Positions 6,128 to 10,326 of a stretch of DNA of 10,326 nucleotides are shown here, one piece after another. Source of the DNA: Candidatus Sericytochromatia bacterium (GTDB lineage Bacteria > Cyanobacteriota > Sericytochromatia > UBA7694); contig CAJYHH010000676.1 of the NCBI GenBank assembly GCA_913773825.1, positions 1 through 10,326 on the forward strand, given 5' to 3'. Position numbers and translations under genes: made by a program. The notes under the pieces are model-generated. The model was not told the origin of the DNA. It ran no database searches and was given only the letters and a program-made list of their open reading frames with translations. Numbering within the stretch: the stretch's first letter is position 1; every line of letters begins with the position of its first letter.

Positions 6128-7013
6128 CTTCAGCCACCAGCTCCAAAAAGGTTTCTTCAAGGCCCTTACGCTGGACCTGCAAATGTGAGAGCACAATGCC
6201 CTGGTCAAGTAACATGCGATTAAGCGCTGCTGGATCAGGTGTGCCGCTAATCACTAACTCAAGCAAGGCGCCCTGGGTGCGAACGGTTTCAATCCCAGGA
6301 CGGCCCGTTAGAGCCTGACGTAAGGCATTGAGGTTGTCACTGGCAACCAGAATCCGGTTTTCGGCCTGGAGCACTTGAGAAATATCACCTGAAGCCAGTA
6401 ACTGACCGCGCTTCATAATCGCGACCTGGGTACAGATTTTTTCAACTTCATCAAGAATATGGCTGGCCAGAATAATGGTTTTGCCCTGCTGACCAGTCTG
6501 TTGAATAATCTGACGCACATCGGCAATTCCCTGAGGATCTAGGCCGTTGGTGGGTTCATCCAGTACCAGTACTTCTGGATCGGGTAGCAGTGCTGCGGCT
6601 AAAGCCAGACGCTGGCGCATGCCAAGTGAATAAGTGCGAAATGGCGTTTTGCGGCGCTCATAAAGGCCAACTTGTTTAAGCACTGCTTCAATCCGGCTGG
6701 TGCCACAGCCTTTAATGCTGGCGACAACCTGAAGGTTTTTTTCTGCCGATAAATAAGGATAAAAATTAGGGGTTTCTAACAATACCCCTATTCGGCGGCG
6801 CGCCAGATGACTTTCAGGTTGGCCAAACCATTGATAAGTGCCGGTGTCAGGGCGAATCACGCCAAGGATCATGCCCAGAGTTGTGGTTTTACCGCTGCCG
6901 TTCGGGCCAAGAATGCCGTAGATATTGCCGGGCTGTACAGTCAGGTCAAGGCTGTGAACAGCCTGAAGCTTGCCAAAACGCTTAGACAGAGATCGAATTT
7001 CAAGTGTACTCAT
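6111..7013 (-). CDS. ABC transporter ATP-binding protein (BcrA/CcmA-like)
   Basis: This 300-residue ATPase energises the adjacent permease from the cytoplasmic side. Walker A is GPNGSGKT (36-43), the signature is YSLGMRQRL (128-136), Walker B is VLVLDEP (148-154) with catalytic E153, the D-loop is NGLDP, and the switch histidine is H185 (ASHILDE). The Q-loop position reads LLETPNFYPYLS (~78-89), with Glu in place of Gln, as is usual in the BcrA-type subfamily. After residue ~205 there is the C-terminal regulatory extension typical of this group, ending in GLEETFLELV. All catalytic residues are present. No ribosome binding site precedes the ATG; instead a TATAAT lies 8 nt upstream, which suggests a leaderless or nearly leaderless mRNA. 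This is the first gene of the minus-strand run. Confidence 0.96.
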   Translation of the reverse strand: MSTLEIRSLSKRFGKLQAVHSLDLTVQPGNIYGILGPNGSGKTTTLGMILGVIRPDTGTYQWFGQPESHLARRRIGVLLETPNFYPYLSAEKNLQVVASIKGCGTSRIEAVLKQVGLYERRKTPFRTYSLGMRQRLALAAALLPDPEVLVLDEPTNGLDPQGIADVRQIIQQTGQQGKTIILASHILDEVEKICTQVAIMKRGQLLASGDISQVLQAENRILVASDNLNALRQALTGRPGIETVRTQGALLELVISGTPDPAALNRMLLDQGIVLSHLQVQRKGLEETFLELVAEDVKTA

Positions 7014-7021
7014 GAGCAGCC

Positions 7022-7027
7022 ATTATA
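7022..7027 (-). promoter_or_regulatory. Putative -10 box (TATAAT) of the ABC operon
   Basis: On the minus strand a perfect TATAAT stands 8 nt before the ATPase start codon. The expected transcription start falls within about 0-3 nt of the ATG. No good TTGACA-like -35 hexamer is found 16-18 bp upstream, so the promoter may need an activator. Confidence 0.5.
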
Positions 7028-7062
7028 CAGGGTTGTGTTCAGCTTGGGGTGAGGGCTCTTAT

Positions 7063-7095
7063 CTCAGTCAAGCCTCAGTCAAGTCTCAGTCTGGT
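7063..7095. repeat. Three 11-bp direct repeats in the divergent intergenic region
   Basis: The units are CTCAGTCAAGC, CTCAGTCAAGT and CTCAGTCTGGT (7063-7073, 7074-7084, 7085-7095). Copies 1 and 2 differ at one base and copy 3 diverges in its second half. The period of about one helical turn would place repeated contacts on one DNA face. They lie 36 bp upstream of the TATAAT of the ABC operon, a usual place for an activator. The rest of the 268-bp gap (7014-7281) holds a wide dyad TTTACT/AGTAAA (7166-7171, 7188-7193) and no visible gene. Confidence 0.6.
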
Positions 7096-7281
7096 TTTCG
7101 TCAGAGCTGAGCAGCACGAGTTACCAAAAAGATCACAAAAAATTCTGACTTTTTAGCTCAAACGGTTTACTTTGTCTGAGCACTTTGAGTAAATCATGAG
7201 TCTTGTGCTTGCATGTGCAGAACATGCCTAAGCTGTCGACTTGATTTTAGTTGCCTAGATGGCATTTTGAAGGAGTTCTAT

Positions 7282-8028
7282 ATGTCCGCCATGTCTGAAA
7301 AATTTCCGCAGTTGTTTTCTGGTCTTGCTGTTTTGTCTCTGTCGCTTGTGCTGTCTGCCTGGATTGGAGGGAATGCGATTCAGCGTATTAAGTCGGCTGA
7401 TAACATGATTAGCGTGACGGGTTCAGCCCGCAAAGCAATCAAGTCTGATTATGGAGTCTGGAGTGCAACCGTCAGCGCTGAGCGCGCCAGCCAAAAAGAA
7501 GCTTATACTGCGCTGCAGGGTTATATCGCTAAAACCCGCCAATATCTGGTAACTGAAAAACAGGTGCCCGAAACGGCTTTAACTCTGGGTGAACTCAATA
7601 CCATCAGCATTAATGAGCTGCTGCCTAACGGGAATCCCTCTGGTAAAATCCGTGCTTATCAGCTCAGCCAGAATATCGAAGTGCGCCTCAATGACCCTGA
7701 ACGCATCAAGACACTGGCTCAGGATTCAACAGAACTTGTGGCACGGGATATTCCCTTTGAATCCAATCCACCTGAGTATCTTTATACTAAATTGGCAGAC
7801 CTGCGCGTTGAGATGTTGGCTGAAGCTACCAAAGATGCCCGTGGTCGCGCAGAGCAAATTGTTAAAACGGCTGGCAGCAGTTTAGGCCCGGTGCGCAGTG
7901 TCTGGACGGGCGTTTTTCAAATTACCAAGCCTAACTCAACTGAAGTCAGCGGCGAAGGGATGTACGACACCAGCAGCATTGATAAAGACATTACTGCTGT
8001 GTTGACTATGAATTTTGCAGTGGATTAA
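7282..8028 (+). CDS. SIMPL-domain (DUF541) protein, membrane-anchored
   Basis: This 248-residue protein has an N-terminal hydrophobic segment (about residues 12-32) that can act as an uncleaved anchor or signal peptide. A SIMPL/DUF541 domain follows, beginning with NMISVTGSARKAIKSDYGVW. The 'v.v.G.g.....PD.a'-type first strand and the alternating strand-helix pattern through 'LSQNIEVRLND', 'IPFESNPPEYLYT' and the helix 'KDARGRAEQIVKTAG' fit the family. Members are exported or periplasmic and of unclear biochemical role; some are linked to oxidative stress or signalling. The start is ATG 7282, with AAGGAG (7270-7275) 6 nt upstream; an ATG at 7213 in the same frame has no such site and adds a Cys-rich leader. 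It is transcribed divergently from the ABC operon. No strong terminator follows; short inverted repeats only are seen in 8029-8131. Confidence 0.9.
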   Translation: MSAMSEKFPQLFSGLAVLSLSLVLSAWIGGNAIQRIKSADNMISVTGSARKAIKSDYGVWSATVSAERASQKEAYTALQGYIAKTRQYLVTEKQVPETALTLGELNTISINELLPNGNPSGKIRAYQLSQNIEVRLNDPERIKTLAQDSTELVARDIPFESNPPEYLYTKLADLRVEMLAEATKDARGRAEQIVKTAGSSLGPVRSVWTGVFQITKPNSTEVSGEGMYDTSSIDKDITAVLTMNFAVD

Positions 8029-8131
8029 GCTTTGGGCTGTGTCGGCCATGGGCTGTGGTGAAAAGAAGTCAGAGTCGTCAGAAAGCTGCTTTCTCTGCCC
8101 ATAGCCCTCAGAGCTAACGCTACCCGACCTT

Positions 8132-8638
8132 TTACCAGAGTCTGTCTTCAGAGCGCAGGATTGAGTGATTGCTCATTCTGCGCTCTGCTACGGCAACATT
8201 ACCTGCAATCGCACCACGGACGACGCCGTGAATGGCACAGGTGACAACCGCTGTGGTGGTTGGCAGGGTCATCATCGCCTGGCCAGCTCCTGTCAGAGCA
8301 CCAATGGTGGCGCCCACAATCGTGCCAACCGCGCGGCTAGGCGCAATTGCGCCTGCTGTGACAGAGGCGCTGGCAGCGGCCATACTGCCGTTGATGCCAC
8401 CGATTTTAAAACGCTTATTCAGAAACATTAGCGGGTCGTTCAGCACGGTCTGAATCAAGCTGCCGACCGGGGTATTGCCTGCGCGACGCAGAGCTTTACT
8501 CGCATATTGAGCCGCAAAGGTGTCGCTGATCCAATCGGGCAGCACGGGTTCAAGTGCAGGACCCTGGGCCGGTCTGACTGTAACCGGTAAATCGCTACCG
8601 GTGATGTCGCGTCGCAGAGAAGCGGCGTGAATCTGCAT
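8132..8638 (-). CDS. Hypothetical protein with glycine-zipper-like hydrophobic segments
   Basis: I do not recognise this 168-residue protein. Residues 1-35 are polar and proline-containing. Residues 36-80 look helical and amphipathic. From ~83 to ~150 there are three hydrophobic, Gly/Ala-rich stretches: 83-98, 103-123 and 127-150. The middle one, VGTIVGATIGALTGAG, has regular GxxxG spacing like glycine-zipper membrane proteins. The last 18 residues are charged. A membrane-inserting or oligomerising helical hairpin is a reasonable inference; I cannot name a function. No signal peptide precedes the hydrophobic part. The ATG at 8638 is preceded by AGGGG a few bases away. Both neighbours are separated from it by about 100-180 bp, so it is probably a single-gene unit. 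The gene keeps an open frame with normal composition and is likely real. Confidence 0.7.
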   Translation of the reverse strand: MQIHAASLRRDITGSDLPVTVRPAQGPALEPVLPDWISDTFAAQYASKALRRAGNTPVGSLIQTVLNDPLMFLNKRFKIGGINGSMAAASASVTAGAIAPSRAVGTIVGATIGALTGAGQAMMTLPTTTAVVTCAIHGVVRGAIAGNVAVAERRMSNHSILRSEDRLW

Positions 8639-8710
8639 GAAACCCCTAACTCAACCAGCTTAATGCTGTCTTAATGATTTAATAATCATAGCCGCTGCTT
8701 TTTAAAACTT

Positions 8711-8731
8711 GCTTAATCTGGAGGATTAAGC
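8711..8731. repeat. Perfect 8-bp inverted repeat GCTTAATC/GATTAAGC
   Basis: The arms GCTTAATC (8711-8718) and GATTAAGC (8724-8731) are separated by TGGAG. The dyad lies 73 bp upstream of the glycine-zipper gene start, just outside a candidate -10 (TATGAT on the minus strand). It could be an operator or a weak hairpin; the flanking T tracts are too short for a convincing terminator. Confidence 0.45.
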
Positions 8732-8759
8732 TTTGGATGAAATAAGAGAACATAAACAG

Positions 8760-8797
8760 AAAGCAATCAGCCCCTCATTTGAGGGGCTGATTGCTTT
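8760..8797. terminator. Rho-independent terminator after the small charged-protein gene
   Basis: A perfect 17-bp stem (8760-8776 with 8781-8797) with loop ATTT has the GC-rich core AGCCCCTC/GAGGGGCT. On the minus strand the arm ends in GCTTT and is followed by CTGTTTATG, a modest T-rich tail. It starts 21 bp past the stop codon of the 8819-8998 gene. Confidence 0.85.
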
Positions 8798-8818
8798 AAA
8801 CCGGCTGGTTTGATGGGT

Positions 8819-8998
8819 TTAGACGTCTTTGAGCAAGTCGTCGAGATCTTCACATTCTTTGAGCTGGTTGACGTCCAGCATAAAGGTTCCGGTTTCATCG
8901 AGGCCGTCTTCGAGATTGTCCTGAGCATCAGCGGCAGGCTTGGGGGCTTCCTTGACTTCAGGTTTTTTTTCGGCCCGCTTGAACAGTTTGTCGAGCAT
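8819..8998 (-). CDS. Small charged protein (59 residues), unknown function
   Basis: I do not recognise this protein. It starts with a short amphipathic basic helix (MLDKLFKRAEKK), followed by a Pro/Ala/Lys-rich flexible stretch. It ends in an acidic, Leu-containing segment (GTFMLDVNQL ... EDLDDLLKDV) that looks like a helical binding peptide. There is one cysteine and no membrane segment. A gene is supported by AGGAG 9 nt before the ATG at 8998, by a strong terminator just after the stop codon and by its own upstream region. An ATG at 9004 is also in frame but sits only 3 nt from the AGGAG, so 8998 is preferred. The shape suggests a small adaptor or regulator that binds a partner through its C-terminus; this is inference. 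Confidence 0.7.
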   Translation of the reverse strand: MLDKLFKRAEKKPEVKEAPKPAADAQDNLEDGLDETGTFMLDVNQLKECEDLDDLLKDV

Positions 8999-9056
8999 GA
9001 TCATGCGCTCCTGGTAAATTCTTAATGATCGTCAGAATGATCTTACAGATTCTGGT

Positions 9057-9076
9057 ATAGGGTCTGATTTCCCTAT
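9057..9076. repeat. Dyad ATAGGG-N8-CCCTAT upstream of the small gene
   Basis: Two 6-bp inverted arms with 8-bp spacing form a 20-bp dyad about 60 bp upstream of the small charged-protein start, a typical position for a regulator site. A direct repeat AATGATC (9024-9030, 9036-9042) lies between the dyad and the ribosome binding site. No consensus promoter pair is evident in 9005-9140. Confidence 0.3.
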
Positions 9077-9145
9077 TGTAGCGAAAAATGCGTCAAGTTA
9101 CTACTCTTGTGACTCTGCTGTGATAAAGCTGTTTTGACAAAATTA

Positions 9146-9187
9146 AACAGCCCGCAAGTCATTTTTACAGTTCGCTTGCGGGCTGTT
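9146..9187. terminator. Rho-independent terminator after the beta-propeller gene
   Basis: The 13-bp stem AACAGCCCGCAAG (9146-9158) pairs with CTTGCGGGCTGTT (9175-9187) around a 16-nt loop. On the minus strand it is followed by TTTAATTTTG, a T-rich tail, and it lies 21 bp beyond the stop codon of the propeller gene. Confidence 0.8.
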
Positions 9188-9207
9188 ACATCAGCTCAGC
9201 TGATGTA
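9187..9207. repeat. 21-bp near-perfect palindrome abutting the propeller stop codon
   Basis: TACATCAGCT and AGCTGATGTA flank a single C, directly after the stop codon (TAA, 9210-9208 on the minus strand) and sharing its outer base with the terminator stem. In RNA it would form a second hairpin just before the terminator, perhaps protecting the 3' end. Confidence 0.5.
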
Positions 9208-10326
9208 TTAATTGCTTGTAGGTGGCTCGGATTTCATCGAATGATAAATTTCCGAGTTAACTGGATCAGAAGCACTGTTGCTCCACATTACGCTCATGCG
9301 GCCACGGCTATCTACAACAACCTGGGGTTCTTCAACCGGCACTTTATTGTCGGACGAAGGCAGATTGTCGTAACCAGGATAAGGCGTTGCTGTTGGAGAA
9401 GCTGATGCTGCCGGCGGAGCCGTTGCGGTTGGCAACGGAGTGGGCGTCGGGAAAGCAGAAGGCAAACTGGTATTACCATTGGTGCTAATGCCTTCGGGTT
9501 TGTCCCAACCAGCATTAGTACGGCGGCGATAACGAATCACAGGGGTACCATCAACCAGTGAAGATGCCCAGGCTGCGTTAACGTTGCCGACATGATCGAG
9601 TGCAATCGCAACATCACTCTGAACCGAGAGGGCTGTACCTGCAACGTCATGAACAAATTCAGCTTTAGACCAGCTGTTGTTCGAGCGGAACAGATACTGA
9701 ATGCTGTTTTCAACACGCAGCATCAGATGCAGGCGGTTGAGGCGATCGAGTGAGGCGACCAGATTACGATTGCGGGGGCCACTGGCACTCTGGTTAAAGG
9801 GCACTTCTTCGACAGCACCAAATTGTTTGCCATCCCATTCGATGTACTGAACGCGGGAGCTGTCCTCAACTTGCCAAACGACGCGAATCCAGCCATCGGT
9901 GCCAATACTGACCTGAGGACGAACTGACTGAGTCGAATCCTGAGACAGACGAATCGGCTCCAGCCACTGACCATTCTGGAGCTGGCTGATATAAATCGCC
10001 TTAATGCCGTTATTGCTCTGGCTCCAGACAGCGTAAGTCTGACCGTTGATTGGGTTAATTGCAACATCAGGATGATCAGCTAAGACTTCACTCTGGGCAT
10101 TGGTGGTTGAGATGACCAGCGGGGCGGACCATCTGACACCGTCAAAGCGGCTGTAAGCAATGCGGCGGCCACGGAAATCAGCGTTATTGCTGTTAGCAGA
10201 CCAGACCACATGGGGCGTGCGATCTACACCGACAGCGACAGAAGGATTACGGGCGCCGCGGAATTTATTGTCACCCGGGGGTGAGATAAAGCGATTGTCC
10301 GTTGACCAGGTTTTGCCGTTCCAACG
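9208..10326 (-). CDS. Beta-propeller (BNR/sialidase-like repeat) surface protein, C-terminal part
   Basis: The frame is open to the right edge of the window, so only the last 372 residues are seen; the GTG near 10209 is internal. The visible part has repeats of about 45-55 residues with the pattern 'P.VAI....G...aVW......I.Y......W..p..ls'. Examples are NPSVAVGVDRTPHVVWS, HPDVAINPINGQTYAVWSQ, RPQVSIGTDGWIRVVWQ and QSDVAIALDHVGNVNAAWAS. Such blades make six- or seven-bladed propellers in secreted or surface proteins. The Asp-box SxDxGxxW of true sialidases is not visible, so enzyme activity is not supported. A Pro/Thr/Ala-rich linker of about 30 residues (PTPTPLPTATAPP...) interrupts the array, and then one more blade-like repeat (EPQVVVDSRGRMSVMWSNS) ends the protein. 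The role may be binding of glycans or proteins outside the cell (inference). Confidence 0.85.
   Translation of the reverse strand, partial: RWNGKTWSTDNRFISPPGDNKFRGARNPSVAVGVDRTPHVVWSANSNNADFRGRRIAYSRFDGVRWSAPLVISTTNAQSEVLADHPDVAINPINGQTYAVWSQSNNGIKAIYISQLQNGQWLEPIRLSQDSTQSVRPQVSIGTDGWIRVVWQVEDSSRVQYIEWDGKQFGAVEEVPFNQSASGPRNRNLVASLDRLNRLHLMLRVENSIQYLFRSNNSWSKAEFVHDVAGTALSVQSDVAIALDHVGNVNAAWASSLVDGTPVIRYRRRTNAGWDKPEGISTNGNTSLPSAFPTPTPLPTATAPPAASASPTATPYPGYDNLPSSDNKVPVEEPQVVVDSRGRMSVMWSNSASDPVNSEIYHSMKSEPPTSN

Noticed and set aside
6128..6208. Longer start (ATG 6208) for the permease
   Set aside because: It would overlap the ATPase gene by about 100 bp with an unconserved Cys/Trp-rich leader; ATG 6127 has GGTGG at 6 nt.
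8029..8131. Inverted repeats GGGCTGTGG/CCATAGCCC and AGAAAGC-T-GCTTTCT as a terminator of the SIMPL gene
   Set aside because: The stems are imperfect or have a one-base loop, with no T tract; they are too weak to call.
9208..10326. Propeller protein as a true sialidase
   Set aside because: No Asp-box SxDxGxxW or arginine-triad context can be seen in the visible part.

Overview
This window looks like part of a bacterial chromosome with dense coding, short intergenic gaps and AGGAG/GGAG-type ribosome binding sites. No ribosomal RNA or taxonomic marker is present. The nuoB type, the Pro/Thr-rich extracellular linker and the intergenic heptad repeat would fit an environmental Gram-negative-like lineage, for example a non-photosynthetic relative of cyanobacteria. 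That placement is a low-confidence inference.

Layout. Positions 1-528 (+) hold the end of nuoB (complex I subunit carrying cluster N2). The gap to the next gene is filled by a degenerate 7-bp tandem repeat in inverted halves (527-629). Next, at 643-1641 (+), is a SUKH/SMI1-KNR4-type protein with an acidic tail. It faces a minus-strand run across a bidirectional terminator (1679-1722).

The minus-strand run, read from right to left in transcription order, is: ABC ATPase (7013-6111), ABC-2 type permease (6127-5351), queC (5310-4603), a single-AAA 'half-Clp' protein (4610-3174), a zinc-ribbon SAM methyltransferase (3174-2281) and, after 107 bp, a CheB-type stand-alone receiver (2173-1769). Three junctions overlap: ATPase/permease by 17 nt, queC/Clp by 8 nt, and Clp/methyltransferase by 1 nt. 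The run is probably one operon or two. The ABC pair makes one exporter. A functional link among queC, the Clp-like protein and the methyltransferase is not proven, but they are tightly coupled translationally.

The two observations most worth a second look are in this run. The Clp-like protein keeps Walker A but has lost the Walker B Asp-Glu pair, the pore-loop tyrosine and the whole second AAA module. The methyltransferase appears to start at an ATT codon overlapping the upstream stop codon, because the conserved first CxxC of its zinc ribbon lies upstream of the first ATG.

The divergent gap 7014-7281 carries a consensus -10 box 8 nt from the ATPase start codon (a possible leaderless transcript) and 11-bp direct repeats. 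To the right are a membrane-anchored SIMPL-domain protein (7282-8028, +), a glycine-zipper hypothetical protein (8638-8132, -), a very small charged protein (8998-8819, -) and the C-terminal part of a beta-propeller surface protein that runs off the right edge (10326-9208, -). Hairpins and terminators sit between these genes. I see no mobile element, CRISPR array, tRNA or rRNA.
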